A stretch of 64,000 bases of DNA from NCBI GenBank assembly GCA_963724285.1, contig CAVRUD010000013.1, forward strand, positions 1 through 64,000, written 5' to 3'. Both the position numbers and the translations under genes were made by a program. The notes beneath the pieces are model-generated. The model saw only the letters and a program-made list of their open reading frames with translations, ran no database searches and was not told the origin of the DNA. The stretch is from CAVRUD01 sp963724285. GTDB lineage: Bacteria > Chloroflexota > Chloroflexia > Thermomicrobiales > UBA6265. Shown here in pieces: positions 8,657 to 18,304 of the stretch (the stretch's first letter is position 1; the number at the start of each line of letters is the position of its first letter).

Positions 8657-10176
8657 TAAGTCGATTCCGGGCCTGCCACCGTCCCGCCGGATTTGGTGAC
8701 ACTTCCACGATTGTTCACCCGGGCGCGAGACGACCGGACCAACTTGCTTACGCGCCCGACCGGCGGATCGTCGTGGATCACCATGTTGACGATTCCGATA
8801 GAAGTCAAGATCACCGCAACTCCGACCAACACCTTAACCACGCCAATGAGATCGGCGAGTGCTGCCGCGAACAGGATAGGAATGAAGCAAGCGGTGTTTG
8901 AGACGGTGAAGAAGGTCGCATAGATTCGCGCTCGGATGTGCTCCGGGCTGCGTTCCTGAAGCAGGGTCTGCGCCGGCACGAGGATGAACGCGTTGCATAT
9001 GCCCAGGAGCGTAGCAAAGGTGGCAGCGACGACCGTGCGGACCCCGACCGATGCGGCGCCACCGGGCCAGATCAGGTCCAAGAAGTCCTTACTCACCGCC
9101 AGTAAGAAGAGCAGCACTCCGGCCATGGCCATCGCCCGATCGATCAGGACCGGACCGGGGATCCGCTTGGTCACCCGACCGACCCCCAGCACCCCAATCA
9201 GGACCCCGACCCCCGCAGGGCCGACGATGTAGCCGATGTCCTCTTTGGATAATCCGATGACGTTGGTAACGAACTCGGGTCCCAGCGTGGCAACAAGCAA
9301 GAAGGTAACGGCCGCTAGCGTCAAATAACCAATTGCCTTGATGAGTTCCCGGTCGTGAAGGATGTAGACGAACCCCTCACGCATATCGTTCCAGATTCGC
9401 CGGACAGGCCGCGCGGCGCCTTCGGTGATCCTGTGTGGGGCGGTTGCGCTGCCAGGTATCGAGAGAACCAATCCCGCGCACGCAACGAACAAGACGATTG
9501 TGACCGCGAACGTGCCGTCGATCCCCAAGACTTTGACGATCAGCGGCCCCAGCGTGGCGAACCCGATCAACTGGGCACCGGTCGACGTGAGGTTGAAAAG
9601 CGCGTTGGCGCTCATCAATTGGTGTTTGGGGACGAGCGACGGAATCGTGGCTCCCTGGGCGGGCGCGAAGAATTGGCCGGCAATTCCGAAGAAGAACGTC
9701 CCGGCGTAGATCGCCAGAAGGGCCGTCTGCGGGTCCCACGACGGGCGGATAAGTAGAAATCCAGCGACCGAGACAGCACGCAGGACATTGATCACTGCCA
9801 TCAATGTCCGCCGATTGACCCGGTCGGCCACCACCCCGGCTAGTGGGCCGAAGAGCACCGCCGGAAGGGAAAAAGCCAGGATGACGAGGCTGATAGCGGT
9901 GTTCGCTCCGGGCAGTTCATGGTATTCGATGATGCTGCGCACCCGGAGTAGCAGCGCAAAATTGATCACATTCTGAGCGGTCTGCGAAATCGCCTGGGCC
10001 ATCCACAGCCGCAAGAACGACCGATTCCTAAGGACCGCGCCGAACGAGTCCGAATGTCCGACCGATAACTGTCGGCGGACCCGGCGCGGAGAGCGGATCG
10101 GGAGCGGTCGCTCGCGCGGGGCCGGGCTGGTCGGCCCGGTGGGATTAGCGGGGTGCTCCGGGGCCGCGGCCGTCAA
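8587..10176 (-). CDS. MFS-type efflux transporter
   Basis: A 529-residue integral membrane protein with about 12 hydrophobic segments and a basic N-terminal tail of about 50 residues. After the second helix it has the MFS loop motif GPLAGVVADRVNRRTLM, and the layout resembles the MFS_3/EntS exporters of siderophores or drugs. The TTG start at 10176 overlaps the stop of the DUF951 gene (TTGA), indicating translational coupling. The 3' end runs 70 bases antisense into pyrB, so the two converging transcripts share an end. The cytoplasmic C-terminal tail of about 60 residues has no family similarity that I recognise and may be a read-on. Substrate unknown. Confidence 0.85.
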   Translation of the reverse strand: MTAAAPEHPANPTGPTSPAPRERPLPIRSPRRVRRQLSVGHSDSFGAVLRNRSFLRLWMAQAISQTAQNVINFALLLRVRSIIEYHELPGANTAISLVILAFSLPAVLFGPLAGVVADRVNRRTLMAVINVLRAVSVAGFLLIRPSWDPQTALLAIYAGTFFFGIAGQFFAPAQGATIPSLVPKHQLMSANALFNLTSTGAQLIGFATLGPLIVKVLGIDGTFAVTIVLFVACAGLVLSIPGSATAPHRITEGAARPVRRIWNDMREGFVYILHDRELIKAIGYLTLAAVTFLLVATLGPEFVTNVIGLSKEDIGYIVGPAGVGVLIGVLGVGRVTKRIPGPVLIDRAMAMAGVLLFLLAVSKDFLDLIWPGGAASVGVRTVVAATFATLLGICNAFILVPAQTLLQERSPEHIRARIYATFFTVSNTACFIPILFAAALADLIGVVKVLVGVAVILTSIGIVNMVIHDDPPVGRVSKLVRSSRARVNNRGSVTKSGGTVAGPESTYQAVKSWSSSAIRMRTPPCAWRK

Positions 10177-10484
10177 CCGGCCGCTCCGGATCCACCGGTG
10201 TTGGACACCTCGGTGCCGGACTCTGGCGGGTCAGAACTGAAATCGCCGTCGGCGGCTGTGACGGCGGCCAGTGCGGCTTCGTACCCGGGGCCCCGGCTGA
10301 CGAACGCCTTCAGCCGCTTCTGCAGGTCGCGCCGAGACAGGAGCACCCGATGCCCACAGCCGCCACAGCGCAGCCCGATGTCCGCGCCCAGCCGCACAAC
10401 CGTCCACTCGTACGATCCGCAAGGATGTGGCTTGCGCAACCGAACGACGTCCCCGATGAAAACGTCGAGTGGACCTCCGGCCAT
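10173..10484 (-). CDS. DUF951-family small zinc-ribbon-like protein
   Basis: A 103-residue protein. The first 65 residues match the DUF951 family closely: GDVVRLRKPHPCGSYEW, then VRLGADIGLRCGGCGHRV with a CxxC pair. Members are small, conserved in Firmicutes and Chloroflexota, and of unknown function; the cysteines suggest metal binding. The C-terminal 35 residues are Gly/Ser/Thr-rich and look disordered. The ATG at 10484 has a good ribosome site (GGAGGAG). Its stop overlaps the TTG of the MFS gene, so both are probably one transcript. In other genomes the family often sits near chromosome-maintenance genes, and ybaB and recN lie just upstream here, beyond a repeat. Confidence 0.85.
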   Translation of the reverse strand: MAGGPLDVFIGDVVRLRKPHPCGSYEWTVVRLGADIGLRCGGCGHRVLLSRRDLQKRLKAFVSRGPGYEAALAAVTAADGDFSSDPPESGTEVSNTGGSGAAG

Positions 10485-10558
10485 CGCTCCTCCCGGTTTG
10501 ATTGTCTCTGGCTGACGCGCTTATCTGAGTATACGAGTTGGGGAAAGCCTGCTCATAG

Positions 10559-10773
10559 AGATGGGTCTACCCCACGGAATTGCTCCCGTCGTCGTAGGGG
10601 AGGGTCCCGTGCCCTCCCATCGTCCGCAGGACGATAACCGGCACGGCCTGCACGGGTATGCCCTCCTGCGTCGGGCAACGGGAGACGTTGGAGGCACGGG
10701 ACCCTCCCCGACGACAGGCGGCAGACCGATCAGGCGACCGATCTCGTCACCACGCAAAACGATGGGGCACACA
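10559..10773. repeat. Dispersed repeat, family B, copy 1
   Basis: A strongly palindromic non-coding element between ybaB and the DUF951 gene. A 32-base block (10588-10619) is repeated in inverted, slightly diverged form at 10689-10716. The right end reads CGCAAAACGATGGGGCACAC, matching both ends of copy 2 at 37022-37218. The left end has diverged, so this may be the older or a truncated copy. It fills most of the gene-free stretch 10485-10872. Confidence 0.75.
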
Positions 10774-10872
10774 TCACAGAGATCAGGGGCCAGGCGGCCG
10801 ACCAGCCAGCTGGCCCCAACGAATACTCGCCCACAGACGCGGCGCGACGATCTCGATCAACGATGTGTGGCG

Positions 10873-11181
10873 CTATGTCAAACCCGGAATCTTGATCCCA
10901 CCAGTGATGGCCGCCATTTTGTCCTCGGCCAGCTTTGTCGCCTTATCCATCGCGTCCGTGATCGCCGCTGTAATCAGGTCTTCGAGAATCTCGACATCCT
11001 CGGGATCGACCGCGCTCTTGTCGATCTTGATCCCCGTGAAGACCTTCGACCCAGTCACCGTCGCAGTGACGACTCCGCCGCCGGATGAGCCCTCGACGGT
11101 GATCTCCTCAAGCTCCTGCTGGATCTTGGCGATCCGATTCTGCATCTGCTGAATCATCTTCATGCTGGGCATGCCAGGCAT
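10873..11181 (-). CDS. ybaB: YbaB/EbfC nucleoid-associated protein
   Basis: A 102-residue DNA-binding protein of the YbaB/EbfC family. These dimers shape the nucleoid and are commonly encoded beside dnaX/recR, here beside recN instead. The N-terminal helix MKMIQQMQNRIAKIQQEL, the central strand region with the Gly-rich hairpin SSGGGVVTATVTGS, and the C-terminal helix TAAITDAMDKATKLAEDKM follow the family layout. The frame stays open upstream to 11322, but the ATG at 11181 has an AGGAG site eight bases before it and gives the usual length. It is 104 bases behind recN, probably in the same transcript. Confidence 0.92.
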   Translation of the reverse strand: MPGMPSMKMIQQMQNRIAKIQQELEEITVEGSSGGGVVTATVTGSKVFTGIKIDKSAVDPEDVEILEDLITAAITDAMDKATKLAEDKMAAITGGIKIPGLT

Positions 11182-11285
11182 CTGGACTATCTCCTGTCTG
11201 TCTTGTCTTGCCGGAGCCCGTGGGCAACGTGCGTCGCCGGAACGGCTTCGTGGCCCGACATCGTCGCCGGAGTATACGCGCCGCC

Positions 11286-13062
11286 CTACGCCACCGTCGC
11301 CGCGCCAGCCTCGGTCTTCCAACGCTCAACCCGCTCGACCATCTCAATGGCACTGGCACGCGAGGCGGGCGTGACCGGCAACCCATCGAGCATCGCCGCG
11401 AGCTCTTCGACCCGCTCGCTGGCGCTCAAGGCCTCGATATGGGAAACAACCCGGCCATCCTGCTCGCCCTTGGCAATCTGGAAATGGGCGTCCGCAAATG
11501 CGGCGATCTGGGGTAAGTGAGTAATGACAAGCACTTGGTGGTCTTGGGCAAGCATCCAGAGTTTCTCGCCGACCACCTGACCCGAGCGCCCTCCGACGCC
11601 AACGTCGACTTCGTCGAAGACCAGCACGGGGGTTTCATCGGCCAAGGATAGGGTGGACTTGAGCGCCAACATCAGGCGGGCGGTCTCACCGCCAGATGCC
11701 ACCCGTCCCAAGGGTTTGAGTTGCTCACCGGGGTTCGTCGCGATCAGGAACTGCACCCGATCAACGCCGGTCGAATCGACGGCGACACGCTCGGTGCGTC
11801 CATCGCCTCGCTGGAAGGCCACACCACCTGGGTCAGAAACCTGGGCAACGTCGACGGCAAAATTCGAGCGGCCCATGTTCAACTCGGCGATCGTCGCTTC
11901 GACCTGACGGGCCAGACTCTGGCCGGCATCCTGGCGGGCTGCAGACAGCCGTGACGCGACAGTGCCGATTGCATCTAGCAGCGCTTGCTCTTGCTCCCGA
12001 AGGCCTTCGATACCTGCCTCGCCACCCGTCAGGGCTTCGAGCTGCGCGGCGGCGTCCTGGCCGTAACTGATCACCTCGTCGATCGTCTCGCCATACTTTC
12101 GCTTCAGCTCTTTGAAGGTCTCAAGCCGGTCCTCGATCCAGTCCAGCCGGGCAGGGTCCGCTTCAATCCCGTCGCGGTACGCGCGAACCTCGCTAGAAAG
12201 GTCCTGGACGAGGGCGAGGATTTCATCGGCGCGCTCGGACAGACTTGCCATCTGCTCATCGACGGTCGAAATGTCCGTGATGGCGTTCTGCACCTGTTGG
12301 AGCTGGACGAGCATCCCTCCGCCGGACGTCGAACTCATCGTCACCGTTGATCGCGGCGTAGGCCGTCTGAGCCGCGGTGGCGAGTCGTTCCGCGTTGGCC
12401 AGAATTCGCCGCTCCGCCGTAAGCTGCTCTTCTTCGCCGGGCTGCAGACGAGCCGATTCGATCTCACTTACCTGGAACTGAAGGAGGTCGATGCGCTGGG
12501 CCCGCTCGCGTGTACCGGCTTCGATCTCCGAGATCTTGGCCCGCAACTCCCGGAGTTCACGAACAAGGCGTGCGACGTCCGCCCGATCGGCGGCGGTCGC
12601 CGCATACCGGTCGAGGATTTCGAGTTGCTCGCTGGTCCGAAGCAGCGTCAGGTGGTCGCTCTGGCCGTGGATGTCGACGAGGAGTGAGCCAAACCGCCCC
12701 AGGATCCCAGCAGTCGCCGCCCGGCCGTTGATCCGGGCAGAGCTCCGGCCGGAGGCCGAGATCTCGCGACCAAGGATAAGCGTGTCATCCTCGAGTTCCA
12801 ATTCGAGATCCGCAAGCAGAGCCTGGAACGCAGGGCGACCGGCAATATCGGCAACGTCGAACGTCGCCTCGACGCGAGCCAGCTTCGCTCCGGTCCGGAC
12901 GACATCGGCGCCGACGCGCTCTCCGAGTACGGCGCCGAGCGCGTCAATGATGATCGACTTCCCGGCGCCGGTTTCGCCGGTCAGGGCGTTGAAACCGGGC
13001 TCGAAGCCGACGCGCAGCTCATCGATGATGGCGAAGTCTTTGATCCACAGCTCGATCAACAT
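11286..13062 (-). CDS. recN: DNA repair ATPase RecN, one internal frameshift
   Basis: RecN is an SMC-like ATPase that acts on double-strand breaks together with RecA. The N-terminal frame (13062 down to about 12330) has the Walker A motif GETGAGKSIIIDALG (residues 30-44) and the start of the coiled coil. The C-terminal frame holds the rest of the coil, the ABC signature LGRVASGGETARLMLA, Walker B PVLVFDEVDVGVGGR and the His switch VITHLPQIA. The two halves are offset by one base around 12320-12345 (total 1777 bases, 3n+1), so one base is extra or two are missing. Together they make a RecN of normal length. No degeneration is seen elsewhere, which favours a sequencing error. Confidence 0.9.
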
Positions 13063-13141
13063 CGACTGTCGTCTGCCATGTCTTGAACGTCGCGGATTCG
13101 GTCAATTCTGCTCGAAGGTGAAGGGTTTGGATTTGCTAACG

Positions 13142-14089
13142 TCACGCGGTCATCGGGTCTCGTTTCAGAAACGCTGTCATGCAATGAATACCGCCACCGG
13201 CCTTGATCAACTCGCCGATCTCAACGGTGACACACTCAACACCAGCGGCCTCGTACAGCTCCCGGTGCTTCGTGCCTCCGGCAGGCATCAGGAGTTTGCC
13301 AGGGGCAAGAGCGACGCCATTGAGCGGAAGCTCGGAATGCGCTTCGTCTGCATCGATGACGTCAATGAGCCGGAATCCCCGTTGCCTCAGGGTCTGGACG
13401 ACCGCAAGCGGTGTGCGGTTCGGCCAGACGACCGCCAGGTCCCGGTCAAGAATACTGAGGCAGCCATCGAGATGCATGGCCCCGTATGGCAGGCCGACGC
13501 GGACAACGTCGCGAACTCCAATCTGGCGGAGCATCCACTCGACCTGATCGGCTCCTTCCTTGTTTGTGCGCAATCCTTCGGCCAGGAAGCAGACCTCCTC
13601 GTCAATCCAGCAGCAATCCGCCCCCTCGAACGTTCCGTTTCCCCGGACGCTCATCAGGATCGGCACGCCGATATCTGCAAGTGCGGCCGCGACCCAGCGC
13701 TCTTCACCGGCGCGCACGGTCGAGGCCGGGCGCGCCAAGATTGCCCCTTCTGGCGTCATCAGCATCAGGTCGCGCATGAACATCGCGTTCGGCTTGGAGT
13801 GGTCGGTTCGCTCGACGTAGTGAACGGCGACGCCGTTGTCTCGGTATGCCGCCGCCAGCGCGTCGTGCTGGGCGCGAGCCAGGTCGGAATTCAGGTCGGC
13901 ACGCATCTGCATCGCTTCGTAGTCGACGATTTCGTCTAGTTCGGCACCGGGCCGGCGCATCAATACCGCCCGTAGCGTTCCGATCTCGGAACCGCTGCCC
14001 CAATTACCCCAAATTGTGCCGAGTTCTTTGCGCAGCGGCGTGATCCGACCAGACCAATTCGTGCCGCCGTAGGCTGCCGTCAACGCCAC
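13142..14089 (-). CDS. Amidinotransferase/dimethylarginine dimethylaminohydrolase-like enzyme
   Basis: A 315-residue protein of the guanidino-group modifying superfamily (DDAH, arginine deiminase, amidinotransferases). The catalytic Cys lies near the C-terminus in GGGIHCMTAF, the His in YGAMHLDGC, and the acidic substrate-binding residues in FEGADCCW and FMRDLMLM. The GTG at 14089 follows GGAGG at correct spacing. It probably hydrolyses a guanidino compound such as a methylated arginine or arginine; the absence of carbamate kinase or ornithine carbamoyltransferase nearby argues against a standard arginine deiminase pathway. It is the first gene of the minus-strand run leading to recN and ybaB, and diverges from the ileS leader. 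Confidence 0.86.
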   Translation of the reverse strand: MALTAAYGGTNWSGRITPLRKELGTIWGNWGSGSEIGTLRAVLMRRPGAELDEIVDYEAMQMRADLNSDLARAQHDALAAAYRDNGVAVHYVERTDHSKPNAMFMRDLMLMTPEGAILARPASTVRAGEERWVAAALADIGVPILMSVRGNGTFEGADCCWIDEEVCFLAEGLRTNKEGADQVEWMLRQIGVRDVVRVGLPYGAMHLDGCLSILDRDLAVVWPNRTPLAVVQTLRQRGFRLIDVIDADEAHSELPLNGVALAPGKLLMPAGGTKHRELYEAAGVECVTVEIGELIKAGGGIHCMTAFLKRDPMTA

Positions 14090-14189
14090 GAAGTGTCCTC
14101 CACGTTAGCGAGTTTGGATGAAAGCTACGCAGTTTTTCCGATACACGTGAGTCTAGCATTCGCGCCAGGCGCTGGAACATTGTTGCGCA

Positions 14190-14495
14190 TCGCTCGCCGT
14201 GCTACCGTGTTCCGAACAACGAATGATCGGCTGTGACGGAGACCGTGCCAGGGGCAAATCGAACGGCCCAGCGATTCCGGGGTGGTGAAAGCCGGAAGTC
14301 CGTGAGTCACCTGGATATCCCTCCCGAGCCGTCGCCCGAACCACAGCCCGCTGTGCAGTAGGCGCGACCGGGGTTGTCGCCCGTTATCGCGACCGGCATG
14401 TTGCAACGCATGCCGACGAGCGGACCCGCCACAGTGGGTCAACAGAGGTGGTACCGCGGGTCAGCCCGTCCTCACAGTGAGGGCGGGTTTTTCGT
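14190..14495 (+). promoter_or_regulatory. T-box leader of ileS (Ile specifier)
   Basis: A T-box riboswitch that senses uncharged tRNA-Ile and releases transcription into ileS. The stem I distal elements AGCGATTCCGGGG and TGGTGAAAGCC lie around 14271-14295. The specifier loop CTGGATATCCC has the Ile codon ATC at 14317-14319. The T-box sequence AGGTGGTACCGCGG is at 14446-14459. A terminator stem (14465-14474 with 14478-14487) is followed by TTTTT at 14488-14492. It accounts for the gene-free stretch between 14090 and 14575. The 5' limit is approximate. Confidence 0.93.
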
Positions 14496-14575
14496 TGCCT
14501 GCCCCCGGATGTCAACTAAGACCGATCGCGGGCACATGGCCGCTTATTCACCACCGATAGGAGACGTCTCGCTCG

Positions 14576-17500
14576 ATGGCCACTTCACCCACTCCCACAC
14601 AGACTGCGCACATCTTTGCCGAAGTGCCGTCCAAACCCGACTTCCCCGCGCTCGAGCGCGACACGATGGCGCGGTGGGAAGCGGACGCGATCGTCACGCA
14701 GTATCTGACGAAGAATGACAACTCAGACACGAAATTTTCGTTCCTGGACGGCCCGATCACGGCCAATAACCCGATGGGCGTACATCACGGTTGGGGCCGC
14801 ACCTACAAGGACCTCTTCCAGCGATACCAGGCCATGCTCGGGAAGAAGCAGCGGTTCCAGAACGGCTTCGACTGCCAGGGACTCTGGGTCGAGGTCGAGG
14901 TCGAGAAGGAACTCGGCCTCAAAAGCAAGCGTGACATTGAGACCTATGGCATCGCGGCGTTCGTCGAGCGGTGCAAGGAGCGCGTCCTGACCTACGCCGC
15001 CCGCCAGACCGACCAGTCGAAGCGGCTCGGCTACTGGATGGATTGGGACAACTCTTATTTCACGATGTCCGAGGAGAACAACTACACGATCTGGCACTTC
15101 CTCAAGACGTGCCATGAGCGCGGTTGGGTCTATAAGGGTCACGACGTCATGCCCTGGTGTCCCCGGTGCGCAACCGGCATCTCGAACCAGGAGATCATCA
15201 CCGAGGGATACCAGAATCGGACCCATCTCTCGGTGTTCGTTCGGTTCCCACTTGTCGACGAGCCGAATGCCTCGTTGCTGGTCTGGACAACGACGCCATG
15301 GACGCTCGCCGCCAACGTCGCCGCTGCTGTCCATCCTGATCTGACCTATGTCCAAATCGAGCAAGACGGCCGCACCTACTACCTTGCTGAGGGCGCGCTC
15401 AAAAACGCGATCCGAGGCGAATTCACCAAGGTGCGCGAGCTCAAGGGATCTGAACTGCTCGACCGGTCATACACCGGGCCGTTCGACGAATTGCCGGCCG
15501 CCGCCGGCGTCGTACATCGCGTGATCCCCTGGAGTGATGTCAGTGCAGACGAGGGGACCGGCATCGTCCATACCGCGCCCGGCTGCGGTAAAGAGGACTT
15601 CGCGCTTTCCCAGGAACTCGGCCTGCAAGTCATCGCCCCGATCAATGAGTTTGGGATTTACGGCGACGGTTATGACTGGCTCTCCGGCGAATACGCCGGC
15701 GATGTGGGCAAGCCGATCGCCGAATACCTGCGTCACCATGGCCTGCTGTATCGCCAGGAGCAGTACTCCCATCGCTACCCGACCTGCTGGCGGTGCGGCA
15801 CGGACCTTGTCTTCCGGCTCGTTGATGAGTGGTTCATCTCAATGGATGAACTGCGCCAGCCGATGATGGACATTACCCGCCAGACCGAGTGGATCCCCGG
15901 CTTCGGCCAGGACCGAGAGCTCGACTGGCTGGCCAACATGGACGACTGGATGATCTCGAAGAAGCGCTACTGGGGACTGGCGCTTCCGATCTATGAGTGT
16001 GTCGCCTGCGGCACGTTCGACGTGATTGGAAGTGAGACAGAACTCGAGGAACGCGCGGTGGAAGGTTGGGACGAGTTCGCCGGGCACACACCGCACCGGC
16101 CGTACATCGACGCGGTGAAAATCGCCTGCTCGACGTGTAGCCAGCCAGTCTCACGGATCAAGGATGTCGGCAATCCCTGGCTCGACGCCGGCATCGTCGC
16201 CTTCTCCACGCTCGGCTACCGGAAAAACCGATCGTACTGGGAAGAGTGGTACCCGGCCGACCTCATCACGGAAAGCTTCCCCGGCCAGTTCCGGAACTGG
16301 TTCTACTCGCTAATTGCCCAGAGTACTGCGCTCGTCAACCGCCCAGCCTTCAAGACCGTCTTCTCCTACGCCCTGATGCGGGACGAAAAGGGCGAGGAGA
16401 TGCATAAGTCGAAGGGCAATGCGATCTGGTTCGACGATGCCGCCGAGGAGATCGGCGTCGACACCATGCGCTGGCTCTACACCTCGGTCAACCCGAGCGC
16501 CAACCTCAACTTCGGCTACTCCATCACCGATGAGGTCCGGCGCCGCTTCATCCTGCCGCTGTGGAATTCGTATTCGTTCTTCGTCACCTACGCGCGGATC
16601 GACGGCTTCGATCCGAGTGACGAATCGACCTGGGTCCCTCTCTCCGAACGATCATTGCTCGATCGCTGGATCATCTCGCGGCTCAATCAGGTCGTCGACG
16701 AGGTGAGCCACAAGCTCGAAGCCTACGATCCGCAAGGTGCCAATCAGGCGCTGGAGCGGTTCACGGTCGAAGAACTGTCAAACTGGTACATCCGGCGCAA
16801 CCGCCGCCGCTTCTGGAAGGCAGAGAACGACTCCGACAAATTCGCGGCGTACCACACGCTCTACGAAACCCTGGTGACGCTATCGCGCACCCTGGCGCCG
16901 TTCATCCCGTTCGTCACCGACGAGATGTACCGGAACCTCACGTTGAGAACCCGCGACGTCTCGCAGCCCTCGGTCCATCTGACCGAGTTCCCTCGGGCCA
17001 ACCCTGACTCGATCGACGAAGCCCTCTCGGCCGACATGGCGGTCGTCCTGGAGGTCGTCGGACTTGGTCGCGCGGCCAGATCCGAAGCCAACGTCAAGGT
17101 ACGCCAGCCGTTGCCGGCACTGCTGGTCTATGCCCGCGATCCACAGACGATGAATGCCCTGCGTCACCTCCAGGACCAGGTCAAAGACGAGCTCAACATC
17201 AAAGCGATCGAGCCACTGACAGAGCTTGGCGATGTCGTCACGTACGACATCCGACCCAACCTGAGTGTTCTTGGTCCAAAGTACGGCAAGCGACTCGGCG
17301 CCATCCGGCAGGCGCTTGCCTCCCAAGACCCTGAACACGTCGCTGCCGCGGTCACGGCCGGGGAGGACCTATCACTGACGATGGACGACGGGCCGGCGGT
17401 GGCTCTAGCTCCGAACGAAATCCTCGTCGATCTCAAGAAGCGCGAAGGCTACGCCGCTGCCCAGGGATCCAACGTCACCGTCGTACTCGACACGACCTTA

Positions 17501-17803
17501 ACCCCTGAGCTGATCGCCGAAGGCCTCGTTCGTGACTTCATCCGGGGCGTCCAAGACGCACGCAAGTCCGCTGGCTTTGCGATCGAGGACAAGATCGAAG
17601 TCGGCTATGAAGCACCCGATGCCGTCGCCGCCGCCATCGAAGATCATGTCGACTACGTTAAGGCTGAAACCCTTGCGACTCGCCTCGCCGAGCTACGTCC
17701 TGGCGTCGGTAACGGCTGGTACCGCGACGAACTCACCGTCGGTAAGGACCGCGTCACGGTGGCTATCATCCGAGTTTCAAGCCACACAGACGGGTCTGCT
17801 TAG
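14576..17803 (+). CDS. ileS: Isoleucyl-tRNA synthetase
   Basis: It charges tRNA-Ile in the cytoplasm. The 1075-residue length and class I layout fit: the nucleotide-binding HIGH-equivalent is VHHGWGRTYKD (about residue 65-75), a CP1 editing domain with WTTTPWTL lies near residue 220, the KMSKS-equivalent is MHKSKGNAI, and the anticodon-binding domain follows. The W-rich SNWYIRRNRRRFW element is typical of IleRS. The HIGH motif is the variant found in a distinct IleRS subgroup, not the common GxPHxGH. The ATG at 14576 has AGGAGA upstream. Expression is controlled by the T-box in front. The stop codon is the first base of a family A repeat. Confidence 0.96.
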   Translation: MATSPTPTQTAHIFAEVPSKPDFPALERDTMARWEADAIVTQYLTKNDNSDTKFSFLDGPITANNPMGVHHGWGRTYKDLFQRYQAMLGKKQRFQNGFDCQGLWVEVEVEKELGLKSKRDIETYGIAAFVERCKERVLTYAARQTDQSKRLGYWMDWDNSYFTMSEENNYTIWHFLKTCHERGWVYKGHDVMPWCPRCATGISNQEIITEGYQNRTHLSVFVRFPLVDEPNASLLVWTTTPWTLAANVAAAVHPDLTYVQIEQDGRTYYLAEGALKNAIRGEFTKVRELKGSELLDRSYTGPFDELPAAAGVVHRVIPWSDVSADEGTGIVHTAPGCGKEDFALSQELGLQVIAPINEFGIYGDGYDWLSGEYAGDVGKPIAEYLRHHGLLYRQEQYSHRYPTCWRCGTDLVFRLVDEWFISMDELRQPMMDITRQTEWIPGFGQDRELDWLANMDDWMISKKRYWGLALPIYECVACGTFDVIGSETELEERAVEGWDEFAGHTPHRPYIDAVKIACSTCSQPVSRIKDVGNPWLDAGIVAFSTLGYRKNRSYWEEWYPADLITESFPGQFRNWFYSLIAQSTALVNRPAFKTVFSYALMRDEKGEEMHKSKGNAIWFDDAAEEIGVDTMRWLYTSVNPSANLNFGYSITDEVRRRFILPLWNSYSFFVTYARIDGFDPSDESTWVPLSERSLLDRWIISRLNQVVDEVSHKLEAYDPQGANQALERFTVEELSNWYIRRNRRRFWKAENDSDKFAAYHTLYETLVTLSRTLAPFIPFVTDEMYRNLTLRTRDVSQPSVHLTEFPRANPDSIDEALSADMAVVLEVVGLGRAARSEANVKVRQPLPALLVYARDPQTMNALRHLQDQVKDELNIKAIEPLTELGDVVTYDIRPNLSVLGPKYGKRLGAIRQALASQDPEHVAAAVTAGEDLSLTMDDGPAVALAPNEILVDLKKREGYAAAQGSNVTVVLDTTLTPELIAEGLVRDFIRGVQDARKSAGFAIEDKIEVGYEAPDAVAAAIEDHVDYVKAETLATRLAELRPGVGNGWYRDELTVGKDRVTVAIIRVSSHTDGSA

Positions 17804-17968
17804 AGCCTCTATCACAACTCCGCGGCGGCGGCGGATGCCAGGTTGAAGACGCTAACGGCGAGTCCCTCCGGGACTATCCGCGCCAAACATGCCCAGTCCC
17901 GGAGGGACTTCGTCGGTTTAGCCCGGGACTTAAGTCCCGGGTCGGCCCACCGACGATCGAGCGCTCGC
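17801..17968 (+). repeat. Dispersed palindromic repeat, family A, copy 2
   Basis: It starts with TAGAGC at the ileS stop codon. The core holds the inverted pair GAGTCCCTCCGGGACT / AGTCCCGGAGGGACT and the palindrome CCCGGGACTTAAGTCCCGGG (17926-17945). GAGCGCTC at 17959-17966 marks the probable right end. It is more diverged than copies 1 and 3. Confidence 0.6.
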
Positions 17969-18304
17969 TTCCCTCCTCGACGAAGGCATCGAACTCCTCT
18001 CCGCCTTCCTCGTCGGCGAGTCCGTCACACATTCCACAGCGACCGCGCAAGTGGTCTATTTGACCAGCATGTGTCGGCAGTGCTGCCCTATGTCTCGGTC
18101 CATCCTTGACGCGTGTGACGCCTCTCCGGCATCATGCCGCGGAATCACACAGGATCACAGTTGTCTGCTCGCACGCGCCCCAGCATTTCCCGGGGTTTCG
18201 AGCGGCCTTCCAGACGCCGCGAATCGACGCGTTGCAGCCGCGACAGCCGTCATCCTGCCCGTGATGGACACATCGCGAATTGGCAAACTGAGGAAGGGAG
18301 TCAC
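17969..18304. other. Gene-free stretch before the peptide-binding protein
   Basis: No convincing coding region or RNA structure is seen here. A ribosome site (GGAAGGGAG) ends the stretch just before the ATG at 18305. It presumably carries the promoter of the importer operon, but I could not fix a -35/-10 pair. Confidence 0.4.

Noticed and set aside
12491..13939. 482-codon plus-strand frame
   Set aside because: Antisense to recN and the DDAH-like gene, both well conserved.
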